Positions 18,837-31,829 are shown, numbered from the stretch's first letter. The stretch is DNA of 58,000 bases from Cryptomeria japonica (GCF_030272615.1 NC_081411.1:828686897-828744896); one strand, 5' to 3'. Numbers and translations are program-made. Notes: generated from the sequence alone by a model not told the origin.

Positions 18837-21800
18837 AATGACCACCATCAGATTTATAATAAAGACAACTATCTGATTTAGAACGCTCAAATCCCAAACT
18901 CAAAACATATGTATCAAATTTATGGTACCATATCCTAGGACTCTATTTGAGGCCATACAAATATTTCTTTAATTTACAAACCAAATTAATTTTACCTCTC
19001 ACCACATAGTGGATTGGCTGTGTCATATAAATATCCTCCTCCAAATCACCATGAAGGAAAGCAATTTTCACATCCATTTTCTCAACCTCTAAATCATAAG
19101 TAGCAGAAATAGAAAGCAAAAAGCTAATGGATGCAATATTTTCAACAGGATAAAATATCTCACCATAATCAACATCCTCAACCGTAGAGTAACCTTTTGC
19201 AACCAACCTTTCTTAATACTTTTCAATGCCTCCATCTGGACCGATCTTTTTCTTGAACACCCATTTACAACCAACATATTTTCATCCATCAGGAAATGGT
19301 ACAAGATCCTATGTTTCATTCTTTTTCAAAGCTGCCATTTCTTCTTCCATAGCAATTTTCCAGGATTCTACATCATTTATACCTAATGCCTCTTCTACAG
19401 ATCTAGGTTCATCCATATTAGTATTCAAAGCAAAAATACATCTCCAATTATCAGGTGAATACCTTTCAGGTGGTTGTCTATGTCTTATGGACCTTCAAAC
19501 AAGTTGAGTTGAAGGTTCTTCATCCTCTTCTGAAAATTTAGAGCTAGATGAGCTCTCCTCAACGTCTTGCCTATCTAGGGGTCTCGATTCAACTATTTCA
19601 GGCATAGAAGGAAATTGAATCACGTCCTCCTATTTAGTCTCTTCTAGCTACAATGTAACAAAACGAGACTTAATTTCTCTAAAAAAACACTCCTACTATG
19701 TATTACCTTATGTGCAATAGGGTCCCAAAGCTTGTATCCTTTCACACTAAATTGTATCCAATGAAGATACATTTCACAACCTTGTTCTCCAACTTTGTTC
19801 ATTTCTTCTTTGGAACATGTGCATATACCTCACAACCCAGAACTCTAAGATGTCTCAATGAAGGCTTGTGACCCAACCATGCTTCCATAGGCATTTTATC
19901 AACAAGAGTTGATGTAGGAGACCTGTTAATCAAGTAGCAAGCAGTGGCAAAAACTTTAGCCCAAAACTTTTGTTCTAGACCAACACCACTTAACACACTC
20001 CTAGCATTCTCCATCAGTGCCCTATTCATTCTTTCTGCAACTCCATTCTGTTGTGGAGAATACAAAGTTGTCTTCTTTCTATTAATGTCACAATCTTTAT
20101 AGAATCTATCAAAATCATTAGAGAAAAATTCACTGCCATTATTAGTCCTCAAAAAAAAAATTTGTTTTCAATATGCAACTCAACCATTGATTTAAATTAT
20201 TTAAATCGACTGAAAAATTCATATTTACTCTTTGAAAAATATACCCATGTCCTACTAAAATCGTCAATAAATGAAACATAATATGTGGATTTTCCAATGG
20301 AAGGAACATCTATAGAACTAAACACATCAGAAATGAATAAGATCCAAAACACCACAAGATTTATGAGAACTTGAGTAAAACTGAATGCGGTTTTGTTTTC
20401 CATAAATGCAATGCTCACAGAAATCAAAGTCAAGATTATAATCCTTCAATAAGCTTTTTATTTTTCAAGGTCCTTAGAACCTTTTGTCCAATGTGGCCAA
20501 GTCTCCGGTGCCATAACATAGTCTTCTCTACAAGTAAATTTTCTTCAGAAGAAAGAGCACCCTTAGGTACTCAAAAGCCATGTCCATCCGCTGGAGGTGA
20601 AACCCTCAAATCTTCCGACAAATTTGTTAGCTCAAAATAATAGGTGTCTAATTTGGTACTTCACTCAAACTTAGGGACAAAAATTCCTACTTTAGAAGCT
20701 ATCAAGCCCCATTATCTTGGTCCATTTATAATATCAACCTAAGGTCGTTCAACTTGAAATGGGACAACATAGTATGTGCACTAAGAGCTTGAAGGCACAA
20801 TTCTATCCTAATCTCAAGCAAATGAAATGTTGAATCAGTCTGCATAAGGAAATAACATGCTCCTATATCTTAACACAAGAAAGTTGCATCAAATTCTACT
20901 ATCAACATATGAACTTCAATTGTTCTATTCTGTCGTGGCTACAAGAACGAACATAGATTATCAGTCTAGCGACTGTAGGAGTGGACAATGAACAACTTAC
21001 TAGAACATAATTAAATTACTTCAAAAAATAAAGTGCATAAAAACAAATGTACAGAATCCTTAGCAAGTGGGCCCCCTTGAGTGAGTCTCCTGAATTAGAA
21101 GTTACAACAAAAGTTAACTATGAAGCTTGCATAACCATATCAAAACACCATAAACTTATTCAAGATAGTAAATATGCTTTTTATTCAGAATCAACTCGAC
21201 GACATAACATAGTCTGATATCAAAAGTAGAAAAAACTAACTAAACTAGGAAACTTTAGAAGGATTTATATAACATTCATCCTTACAACAGTTTTCCACAA
21301 TAGTCACTCCACTCCTAATATCTAGGTGGAGGATTTTATTTAGAATATAAAGTCGAAGAGAACTAAGAAAAATAGGACTTTGTTTCATCGTTGAACATTT
21401 GTAAATCTTCCATAGATTTACTCTATCATCCAACATGGGTATTTAACAAAATCATTAATAGAACATGACTGTTCTTGAAGGCTCCTTAATGACTTTCAAA
21501 CAACTAGTCCCCAAGTTATAACAAACTTTGACCCTTTCATGCTTTGTTATCCTATCATGTCCATGTTGCCATTGTGCTGATAATAAAGCCATGTTTCATC
21601 ACAAAAAATCTTCCACACAACTATACATCAAGGTTAACACAAGTACTTCTATTCACATTTCATGACAATTCATAAGGTTCACTATTTTGTCATAATGAAG
21701 GTTTAAAACTATAGACAACATAACCATCATATAGGCTTAAAAATTTAGTCAAAGTATATATTATAACATCCTAACAGTAGGTATATAAAGTCTTGGGTAT

Positions 21801-23070
21801 CATAAAATTACTGCAAATAGGAACAAAAACTATGACTCATCAGATGTATCCACAAAATTACTTTTTACAAAAGTGTTATCACACTCATTAGTGTAAGTCG
21901 CTAACTCATACAAAGTGTCAAAATTGACACCTCTAACAATCACTATCGTACCCTTAATCATCTTGCATCCTTCATCAGAAAAGACTACCAACATACCCGT
22001 ATCTATTAGTTTGCTTAGAGATAATAAATTTTGTTTTAATCCAGGGATATGCAACACAACACCAATCCTTTTTATTATACCATCAGGAGACCTGATCCTA
22101 ACTTTACCATGACCAACAATATCGAAATGTGAATCATCACCCAAGTACACCTTACCTCCATTAATTCTTCATATTCAAAAAACTAATCTCTATTGGAAGT
22201 CATATAAAAAGATGCACCTGATTCAATTAACCATGCACCATTACTTTCATGAGTAGACAAAGCTACAATGAATGCATCACCATCTTCCTTTTTATAATTG
22301 AAATCAAAATCATACTTCTTCTTTTCTTCTTTGCATTCTTTACGGGTGTGTCCTGGTTTACCGCAATTCCTACAAATGACTTTAGACTTTTGAGGAGATT
22401 TTGATCTCCCTCTAGAATTTGATTTATTATTCTTCTCATTCTTCTTGCCTTTTTCCTTAGGTCTTCCATGGATAGTTAAGGCTTACATCAAACCGATGGA
22501 TACCTTCCTCCGTATCTCTTCACCAAGAAGGACACCCAACACATCTTCAAACTTCAAACAACATAATTATTGTTGATAGCCATAACAAAAGAATCCCATG
22601 AATCAGACAAAGAACTAAGTAAGATTTGGTATTTCTCCTCCTCCTCCATCTTAAAACAAACAGATGCCAATTAAGCCACCAACATATTAAATGCTTCCAG
22701 GTGGTTTGTAACTCATCCACCCTCTTCCATTCTCAAGGAATATAATTTCTTCCTCAAGAAAATCCTAATTTAATAAGGATTTCGCTTGATACATTTCACC
22801 AAACTTAGTTCATAGCTTTTGTGCAAAGTTCTCTTCGTGGACATTGATCATAACAGTGTCTGTCAAGCACAGTCTTATTAGACCCTTCGCTTTACGGTCC
22901 ATAATATCATATTGAGCAGCCACAGTAGGATCTAAGGGTCTTGAGACATTTACATCAACAACGTCCCATAGATTTCAATCTATTAGCAAATCTTCCATCT
23001 TTAGCTTCCACATCTCAAAATTAATTCCATTAAATTTGTCCACCTCTATTCTCCCCGATGAACTTGCCAT
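18837..23070 (-). pseudogene. Copia C gag-pol, Gag to N-terminal RT, heavily mutated
   Basis: It starts at 23070 (MASSSGRIEVDKFNG, then a Gag with stops). Landmarks on the minus strand: zinc knuckle CRNCGKPGHTRKEC (about 22370-22330); protease box LIESGAS (about 22220), where the catalytic Asp is Glu; GAG-pre-integrase (21830-22150); WHRRLGHIGQ (about 20510); integrase (20433-19799) with RTNNGSEF, where the second catalytic Asp is Asn, followed by SPQQNGVAER; and RT start with MDVKIAFLHGDLEEDIYM (about 19080-19020) up to LYGLK, where a stop replaces Gln. About 1.2 kb at 20650-21835 does not read as pol. Insertion D follows after GGHFL. Inactive. Confidence 0.85.
20650..21835. other. Non-pol interval inside Copia C
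   Basis: Pol-like sequence stops after TSDES (about 21830) and resumes as ELTNLSEDLRV (about 20635); roughly 1.2 kb in between shows no pol frame. Copia elements normally have only a short stretch here, so a further insertion is likely. I could not identify its ends or a target duplication. Confidence 0.4.
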
Positions 23071-23180
23071 CTAAAAATTCCTGCAACAAGATCAAAAACT
23101 CTCTTTTGCATAAGCTCCCTCTCAAATCTAGATTAGTTCAAAAAACCCAACAACCCACAATTGAAACTAAAGGTGATCAA

Positions 23181-23192
23181 GCTTTGATACCA
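23181..23192 (-). other. Primer binding site of Copia C
   Basis: TGGTATCAAAGC on the minus strand, two bases after the 5' LTR end. It is an initiator-Met site with one change (CAAAGC for CAGAGC), as in Copia-2. Confidence 0.8.
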
Positions 23193-23194
23193 CT

Positions 23195-24071
23195 TGTATA
23201 GAAGTTAAGTAGTGAACAACTTCCTACACTAACCTTGAGAGAAGGGTAATGCAATTTTTTTTTAGATTGTTACAACAATTACAAAAACTTAACGAAATAG
23301 ACATAATAACATGTGTACCATAACACAGTTATTTACGTGGGGAAAACCCTCACACTCCAAAAGCTGCCCAATATATTATTCAACAATTAATTATAGATTA
23401 TAATATACTTATAGAGAAATCTCTTCATGGGAGTACCACTAATCAGAGATTCAAAGGTAACTCAATAGCCATAAGACTCTTACACACAACCTCTATCTCA
23501 TGCACCTCGTATATAAGAGACATAATAAAAGAAACCATTGAATGGTATTACAAAAGCATGGGTTAAAACCACCCAATAAAGTAGAGCCAACCTTATCTCC
23601 ATTCTAAATGTCCTATGACATGTCAAAACACACATCACCATGTGTTCCTCCCTTTTACAGCTCATTTATGTGTCCGATGCATTTTATATTTCCTATTTTA
23701 GGAGTCCAAACTTTTGGAGGCCATAACTTGTGAACGTGTGTCCGATTGATGAACCGGTCGAAGCGCCAGAAAGATCGCAAAGTGCTCTATCACCTTGTAA
23801 ATAGCTAAGTAATTTGCACCCACTTTTCAAGGCATTTCAGAGGGTTTGAAGTCCTCAAAATTAAATTTAAACCTTTCATTGCACCCTTCAAAAATGGAAA
23901 CTTTAATACCTTCAAAACTAGTTGTGATCTTATGACAAAACTTTACCGACATGCTTATCTAGCCAATTTGAAGCTTTGGGGAGAATTTCACACCATTTCA
24001 TGCTCAAATGAAAATTTATGATAAATAGTAAGCTCATGTAAATGCAATGTTGAGACACCATTTTCCCAACA
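23195..24071 (-). repeat. 5' LTR of Copia C (877 bp)
   Basis: On the minus strand it starts TGTTGGGAAAATGGTG and ends TTAACTTCTATACA. Its first 198 bp match the truncated 3' LTR at 4674-4871, and its last 270 bp match the LTR at the right edge of the window (57732-58000). Confidence 0.88.
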
Positions 24072-25779
24072 TTTAGATCTAGGTTTGTTCTCTGATTATT
24101 AGTTCTAGATTTGCCTATTTATGTTGTTCATTATCAATTTTGCATCATTAGGCCTAGTTCTTGCATTCAATTTCCAATTAATAAAAATCAATCAACTAAG
24201 AGATCAATAAATTAAGTGTCCAACTCTCACCAATAGGTCTAAAGTTGAGGCCTAATTGGTTGTTCTCTAATGCAATCGATGAGATTGGGTTTGATTCCTA
24301 GCTTGCATGTTTAGACTAGTGAATACTATTTTTCCTACATTACACATACCTATATAGTTGACCATGTGTATGAAAGATGTGAATAAATAAATACACCCAC
24401 TGTTCCCCAAAGAGAGAAAGCATTAGTATATAAGATCTAAACAAGGAATGATACCTTATCCACATGTGGTAAGATCAAATGAAATAATATATAATAAAAT
24501 AAAATTGATGGACACATGAAAATGACTAACCAACAACCATTGTGTACTCAGTGGGAACAATAAATATGGCATAAAAATCAATGCCTCAATGGTCCATCCT
24601 AAATAATACCATGATGAATAAGTGATGTTGATCAATGGATGATTGTGAAGTGTGTCCTTATCAACAACAACAATATATAAATTCGATGGGTTGACGTGAT
24701 CTTCATAGTAATAATCCTAGATGGTTTCACTTATGGTTTATACATTTTTTATAGAGACGTTTCGATAGATTTTTCTTTATTATCACTTTGATCATTGTTA
24801 TGAGAATGCATGTCTAAATATTTCTCTTTGTAATTTTTTGTCCCATGTTGAAATTCCTTGGATTACTTTATTTCTATTTTAATATTTATTAGGGTTGGAA
24901 TGATAAAGGTTTCTTTCACTTGTGGGCCAAATGTTGATTTAATAATTTGCACACAAAAAAGTAGATTTACTTCATTAGAATTGGCATTCCCAACATATAT
25001 TTGCATTCCTCCTAAACATTCTATGTGTTACCCTTTTCCTTCCAAACCACATGCAATAACTTAATTAAACATAAACTAGTAATTTAAATCACTCTTTTCG
25101 CAATAAAATATAATCATCATGACATGAAAATTTTCAAAAATGTAGCCCTCATAATAAGTTTTCCAAAGATATAGATTTTAATGTATTTGTCCTAATATTA
25201 TATATTTTATATTTCCTAACAAAAATAAGCTAATTCAAAAAATCAAAGACCTATGTTCAACACATGTGAAAATAAAAAATTGATGACAAATTCTAAGAAA
25301 TAAGAGGGTTCCTCATATTAGTGTATCTCTATCAAGAAAAATAATCAATTAATCTGAGTATACAGATGTAAAGATGTATTGTGAGAAACTATATCTAAAG
25401 GACTACTTATTATCATTTAAAAGTGATAAGAAATATAATATGTAACAAATAAATTGCAAAAAATAGAAATTAGTATTGAAATCTATATTGAGAATTATTG
25501 ACAATATTTTATTTCTAGCTCGAGACATGTGATACTAAAAAATAATTCTCTAAAAAATATTATAAGCATGATAAAAATTTTGTTAACAACTTATTAGTTT
25601 ATATATCTTCAAATTATTAGTTTATATATCTTCAAATTCTTCACGGTTTACTTGCTATAATTGAAAGAAAATAATTTTTAAAATATTGGTTTTAAAGTGA
25701 GATAGGCCTTTATTCATCAAGCAATGGGCCTTATGATCAGCCATGATACCACCACATGGTGTGTCGTTTATGGTCACTT
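24072..25779. other. AT-rich interval, no gene seen
   Basis: About 1.7 kb of AT-rich sequence flanking element C. I find no frame, RNA gene or repeat end in it. Confidence 0.5.
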
Positions 25780-25963
25780 GTATATGTGTGTGTACGTACA
25801 TATATATGTGTACACATATGTATATGTATATGTATATATATATGTATATGTATATTTATATACATGTATGTATGTAGGTGTGTGTGTGTATACACTCACA
25901 TACATACATATACATATATACATACATATATGTGTGTGTGTGTGCATATACACATATACACAT

Positions 25964-25998
<35 letters not shown>

Positions 25999-26122
25999 TA
26001 TATATATACATATACATATGCATATACATATGCATATACATATACATATACATATACATATATGTATGTGTGTATATATGTACATACGCGCGCGCGTACG
26101 AGCGTACATGTACACGTACACA
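25780..26122. repeat. Alternating purine-pyrimidine microsatellite tract
   Basis: About 340 bp almost entirely of TA, TG, CA and CG steps, for example TATATGTATATG, CATATACATATA and GCGCGCGCG near 26090. Long frames on both strands (repeats of Tyr, Ile, His, Thr, Val and Cys) are a product of the repeat, not genes. Such tracts can adopt Z-form or cruciform structures. Confidence 0.9.
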
Positions 26123-26532
26123 TAATTATGTTATGAATGCTAACTCTATTCTTATTTTTTTATAAAACCAACACAATCAATATAAATTATGATGGAAGAT
26201 TCCCTATCATCCATCTCTTCTTGGTATACTCATATCTTGGGGTGTTAAAGATATATTTTTATGACTATGGATACCCTTAACTTGAATAAAATTATTCTAA
26301 AAAAGATCTTGAATTTTTTGTATGTGTTATCATACATTGGGCTCATGTATATGATAATAATCACAAAGATTTAATATTATTAAAATGTGGTGTGCAATGT
26401 TTAGATTTATCCATTAGTGCGATGGGAGGTAATGTGTAAGTTGATTTTGCAATAATCATTGTAACAATATGTATGAAGGATATTCGTGAATGGCTATTTT
26501 TTGCACTTTCAATCGGTCTTTGGGACTCTATT

Positions 26533-27268
26533 ACAAGTAAGCAAGGGGGGGAAAATAATATCTTTACTTGTAGTCGGGTCTCCAAGACTCAACTGAAAGT
26601 CTATTCATATTAAAAAAATTGCACTTGAAGTAAGAAGACTCGATTTTTCACTTTTGAGGCAACGTGAGGAAGTAACGAAGTCGGGTCAAACACATGCTTT
26701 TGTATTGGCAAGAAAAGACAATATATTACTTGCAGTAGGGTTATGAAAACCCGACTACAAGTGACTTGGTATTGTAAAACACATGAAATACAACAGTTCT
26801 CTTGTAAAATGCAAAAGATATACTTGTAGTTGAGTCTTCAAGACCTTACTACAAGTCTTTTTGCATACAAAGACTTGCAATTGAAGTGAGAAAACCAATT
26901 ACAGGTAAGCAAGGAGGGAAAAACAATATCTTTATTTGAATTTGGGTCTCCAAGACTTGACTAAAAGTCTATTCATATTAAAAAAATTGCACTTGAAGTA
27001 AGAAGACTCAATTTTTCACTTTTGAGGCAACGTGAGGAAGTAATGAAGTCGGGTCAAACACATGCTTTTGTCTTGACAAGAAAAGACAATATATTACTTG
27101 CAGTAGGGTTATGAAAACCCAACTACAAGTGACTTGGTATTGTAAAACACATGAAATACAACAGTTCGCTTGTAAAATGCAAAATGCATAGTTGTAGTTG
27201 AGTCTTTAGGACCCGACTACAAGTCTTTTTGCATACAAAGACTTGCAATTGAAGTGAGAAAACCCGAT
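26533..27268. repeat. Two tandem units of about 368 bp
   Basis: Unit 1 starts at 26533 (ACAAGTAAGC) and unit 2 at 26901 (ACAGGTAAGC), about 90% alike by eye. Each holds several short palindromes of the type ACTTGTAGT...ACTACAAGT. The palindromes continue to about 27345 and reappear at 29430-29740. Confidence 0.85.
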
Positions 27269-27472
27269 TTTTCTTAGATAGTGGATGGGGAAGAAATAGC
27301 AGAGAATACTTGTAATTGGATGCCCAAAGCCCGACTACAAGCATTATATCTTACATTATAAACAAGCCCATACACCTTAAAGGTATGCAAACCGATAAGT
27401 GGGTAGGTCGATGCAAAATGCACAAGGCCGATGATGGATGTTGAGTGAGAGCACATGTTTGGATATAAAGGG

Positions 27473-28968
27473 TGTTAATCTTAGAGGATTCGATTAATAT
27501 TGAGAGAGGGGGTGAATCAATATTAACAATAATTTGAAATCAGAAACTTAGACTCAAAAAACTTTCACCAAATCAAATATAGATCAATACTAGAGTCATT
27601 TACAAGTACCGGTATCTACTGATAAACATCTATTAAACTGGTATATCAATGTTGCACATTAAGTGCTCATTAACCATGCATAAACTGAAAGTAAAGCAAA
27701 CCATCACATAAAAAACATTCACCATATGAACATCATGATTTTCACATGGAAACCCAAATAGGGAAAAACCACGGTGGGAATTGGTACCCACAAATATTTT
27801 GCACTCTTTCCGAATGCGACCTGTTAGGAGCCAAGCCCGGTTAGAGGCTTACAATGATACCTTGTTAGGAGTCACCCAGTTAAGGGATTTACCTCAGTCA
27901 TGTTAGGAGCTTTGATATGTTAGGATCAACCTCGCAAGAGGATTTAGAACTCAAATATTGAGTCACCCTGTTAGGGGATTTTACAATGTGAGGCTTGTTA
28001 GAACCTACCCGGTTAAGGGATTTTAGTTGTTGTAATTGTTAGAGAACAACCATGAATGATCTATGTATAGCACTCAACTGCTTGCTTGATCAGATCCAAT
28101 TAAGTTCTAAGTCTGCATCACTCTGGCAAATATTCTCACACACCGTGGTTCATCTTCACACACTTCTCAAAATCACCGACACTTCAAAACATCAACCTTA
28201 CCGATATAAATAACCTTTACAACTAGTTTGACATCAAAACCCTAAGACTTACTACATAGATCATCACAAATCTTTACAACTCATTACATATCATCATGTG
28301 GATTATTACAATCAATATTAGTCGTTGAATGATCATAAGTCGTCACAACAAGTTGATTTGGTACAAAGTCAAACCCTTAGCTCATTCTACTAAGCACTTT
28401 GCACATTCCCAAAAAAATCGCTCTCCACACGTGCCAGAACATCTTTCAAATGCATCACGTGGTTTGTGTTGCGTTATCATCAACATGTGAACTTGATGTA
28501 GATCACCGCCAAAACAAAAATCATTACTGGTCCTTAAACCCTCACAAAAAATCAACATAAATTATAAACATAACTTTCGGTTGTCACAACATGATGCAGT
28601 TCCGATCAGATAAATGATACAATGATAGAATCTTACATTCAAAACTACAAAGCCTCAATCATCACCAATCGCCATATACAATCATAATATTTCCCTGTTT
28701 ATCGATTAAGGTCCTAATTCTCAGTTTCTTGATTCTTTACTGGTAAGCCCTCTCCAGTAGACCAAAAGATTTAGATGAAATAATACAACATAAGTAAACA
28801 TCAGTAGACATGAATAAACATTAGTTGTCATTAATGACAACATAAATAACTGATCAAAATCACCCATCATGCAATCTCAATCTCTTCATCACAATGTCAT
28901 CTCAAACAGCCTTGTACCAGTTCAGTCATCATTCTCCATCTATATCAGTTATGCCAAGCATGCCAAAA
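27473..28968 (-). repeat. Solo LTR H, related to the LTR of Copia F
   Basis: 1496 bp with a perfect 5-bp duplication AAGGG at 27468-27472 and 28969-28973. On the minus strand it shares landmarks with F's LTR: the block GGTTTTTCCCTATTTGGG, GTTAGGA/CTAACA repeats (about 27830-28050), and a TTCACCCCC end. Its start is TTTTGGCATGC, where F's 3' LTR has TGTTGGCAT. No internal region follows, so it is a solo LTR. Confidence 0.75.
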
Positions 28969-28973
28969 AAGGG

Positions 28974-29954
28974 AATAACATGAAGTTGCCATCGAATGAA
29001 TGGGAAAGACTCACAACGGGGTTTTGAAACTTGAGAGCAAGTAAAGACTACACAAAGTTGTCATTCTCACAAAATACATCTACTACGACATGATGTAAAC
29101 TTCTAATGCTTGCATTGTTGCAAATAATAGGAACCAATTACAAATAATGAATACTTGCAAACAAAGACTGCTGAAAGAACTTAATGAAAAGAAGGAAGAA
29201 AAATAATGGACAACTAAAAACACTTACCTCAAAAATAAGGACCACGCAAAACCCCAAAGCGAATCCTCACACAAAGAAAATACAAAATGAATCTCTCCCA
29301 AGGCTCACATAAAGGATAAGGTAGAAGACCTTTTCCAATGCAACAACAAACCAACCTTCCTCCTTAATCACAAAAATTGTTATATAGAGGAACAAACAAA
29401 GAGTTTATAGGAAGCCCTTAAAGAGTCGAATTAGTTTGATGTATGCTTGTAATCGGGCTATACTTACGTGACCACAAGTGACCAAAAGACTTGTAATAAA
29501 GTTAAAAACCCTCGATTACAAGTGACTTATAATATGAAAACTTAAAACTTGCAATCAAGTTATAATTACCCAACAACAAGTGACTAAAAGAAAGAAACTA
29601 AAGTGCAATCAGGTCATAAGAATATTATTGCAAGTGCAAGCCACTTAACAAAAACCCAATCCACTTGTAATTGGGTCTTAAAGACCCAATTGCAAGTGAA
29701 TAAATTTCACTTGTAATGCACTTAGAGAGACCCCCAACTTGCATTATGACCTCTAAAACCTAATTTTGAAAAAAGAGTACAAAATGAAAGCTTAAAACAA
29801 TAAAAATTAGCCAAGCAAAACCAAAGGAAAGCACACACTCAATATAGGCAAAATTTTAGACAAACTTTAACCTTGGAAATTGCACAAAGGGAATCAAAAG
29901 GATGAATTTTAACCAAAAATTAAAGGGGGTTGCTCACATTTTTTGTTTATAAAA
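28974..29954. other. Right flank of solo LTR H, AT-rich with palindromes
   Basis: Continuation of the palindrome-bearing region interrupted by H. No gene frame seen. The palindromes cluster in 29430-29740. Confidence 0.5.
29430..29740. repeat. Cluster of short palindromes
   Basis: At least five versions of one 30-40-bp inverted repeat. The best is near 29656-29692, CACTTGTAATTGGGTCTT facing AGACCCAATTGCAAGTGA with a 2-bp loop. The same motif family lies at 26550-27345, on the other side of solo LTR H. Confidence 0.75.
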
Positions 29955-30357
29955 ATGAGGAGAACAAAGCGTGGGACCAAAGTGATGAGCACTCCGGTCC
30001 CAACCACTTTTTTCTAAATTTATAGGGATATGAGCTATCGTGATTCTAATGTTAAATCTAGATCGATGGCTCAACCCGAGATGTGTAGATATGCAAAATA
30101 TGCTTTGAGAGTTGAAATTAGGGCAAGATTAAGGAAAAATCAAGATGAAATGATAAAGGGAACACCTATAATTAAGGGCCCACATAATAGTGTGATGATG
30201 TAATGAAGTTGAATAAGACCCATAATATTGAATTAAATATTAATTAATTACAACAAAGGTCCTATAATGCATAGAGGAAAGGGAAATACTAAAATAGGTG
30301 CTAGGAGAGTGTGAAATTGGACACACTAATAAAGGGTGTACAATTTATGACGCTACA
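29955..30357 (-). repeat. Truncated 3' LTR of element E
   Basis: About 400 bp matching 41745-42147, including the GC-rich hairpin module (about 29970-30035) and the terminal GACGCTACA. The remaining 770 bp of the LTR are missing; another sequence begins abruptly at 29954. Confidence 0.8.
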
Positions 30358-30372
30358 TTTAGCCCCCACTTT
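30358..30372 (-). other. Polypurine tract of element E
   Basis: AAAGTGGGGGCTAAA on the minus strand, directly before the LTR start TGTAGCG. This identifies the LTR as the 3' one and sets the orientation of E. Confidence 0.7.
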
Positions 30373-30909
30373 AGTGGAGTATGAGCTTACTATCATAATC
30401 TCAGTAAAGTAGAAAGATGAGAGAGAGGATCAAATAAGAGTGCAATCACAAGGAGATAAGACTTCACTAATTTTGAGGAACCAAGCCCCCAATCTTAGGA
30501 TCTTAACTCACACAATCATATGCAAGGACACATAACATAAGGAGTTAATACTAAAAAAAAAACCTCAAGTCAACTAGCCGAAGAGACCTCGATAATCAAA
30601 ATGTCTCAACCACTAATATCATTCTTGAAAAATGCCATCTCAAGAACACAAGTGATCACATAAAGGAGCAAAGCACACATCATACATGAATCATCAATAG
30701 GAAAGATATGAGTTCATGAGAAGAATGAAAGAGAGAGCACAAATACTCGCTAGATGCATTTTTCTACATGTGATCCATGAGAAGAATGATGAGAAAGGAC
30801 ATGTATACTTGCCCCCATATATGTTTATCTAGGTGATTCATGTTGGGGAGTGGAGTAGGAATAGTCTATTTGTGTTTTGCTAGTTCCACTCATCCTCGTG
30901 CATGTGTGC

Positions 30910-31290
30910 AAGTGATGTCTAGTTTCAAGTGTATAGCACCACGCATAAGAGTTTGTTTCATCTGGTTTCGAGCGTGCTTCAACTTGTTTAAGACATATAA
31001 TGCAAATTCAAATGCCAAGAGGCGAATGTGTGAATGGTAAGGGGCAAATGTTTGGTTTCAGGAACATCTCCTATAAGAGAATGTGTAACTTTGTTTAAGA
31101 TAGATACATGTCTAGTTTTGAGGGCATCTCATGTAAGAGTTTGTTTTCTCTGGTTTCGGTAATGTGCACCCTGTCTAAGAAATATATAAAATACTATATC
31201 TGATTTCGAGCATGAAACATCTTGTATAAGAGTTTGTTTTCTCTGGCTTCGAGAATGAACACCACATTTAAGACACACAAAAATATGGTG
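30910..31290. repeat. Four degenerate tandem units in E
   Basis: Units begin near 30914, 31050, 31110 and 31199, with shared pieces TAAGAGTTTGTTTTCTCTGG, GGTTTCGAG and TTTAAGACA. Length varies between 60 and 135 bp. No coding meaning is seen. Confidence 0.55.
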
Positions 31291-31829
31291 CAATATGGTA
31301 TAAAGGGGGCAATATGGGTGCCCCCCCCTTTAATATGTCAACATGACCCTATGTTGATGTCTGTCTTAAGGAAGCTAAGAACAAGGATACCCACCTTCAG
31401 CACCAAGGAGATACCCTTTAGGCAACAATGTCATAAATCAAAGCTAAAGAGGGAATACTCTTAGAATTAAAGAATATAATATAGCTTGAAAAGGAGATAT
31501 CTTGCAACAAGTGTAAAGAGGATCCTTGGAGGAAAAAAGATCTTTTCACACCTACCTCCAAGAGGAGTTCTTGAACAAACATAGCATTTTCTATCAGAAG
31601 AAGAGAAGGAGAACAAGAATGCCTACCTTCCCCCTATTTCTAGGTGAAAGAGATTCTTGATGAAGGACAATACACTTTTGACCCAATGTGAAGGGGTGAG
31701 TTTATAATATATATACACTGCCAAGTGAAAAAGAGGTTGTAGCCAAGGACATACACCTCTTGCATAAAGAGAGAATCCTTGAACAAATAACAACTTCACA
31801 TGAGGAATGACATCAAAGTGGATCCTTAG

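Larger units (their letters stand above)
4674..24071 (-). mobile_element. Degenerate Copia retrotransposon C, split by insertions A and D
   Basis: Minus-strand order: 5' LTR (24071-23195), primer site, gag-pol from 23070 down to 18837, insertion D, the rest of pol (5912-4926), polypurine tract, and a 3' LTR cut at 4674 by element A. Removing D and one copy of its target duplication joins the reverse-transcriptase frame exactly (GHFL to YIALYIDDM), which proves the two halves are one element. Many stops and frameshifts make it inactive. It is the oldest element in the left block. Confidence 0.85.

Noticed and set aside
25724-26165. Overlapping reading frames of 67-133 codons on both strands
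   Set aside because: They are translations of a simple alternating repeat, with no start context or complexity expected of a protein.
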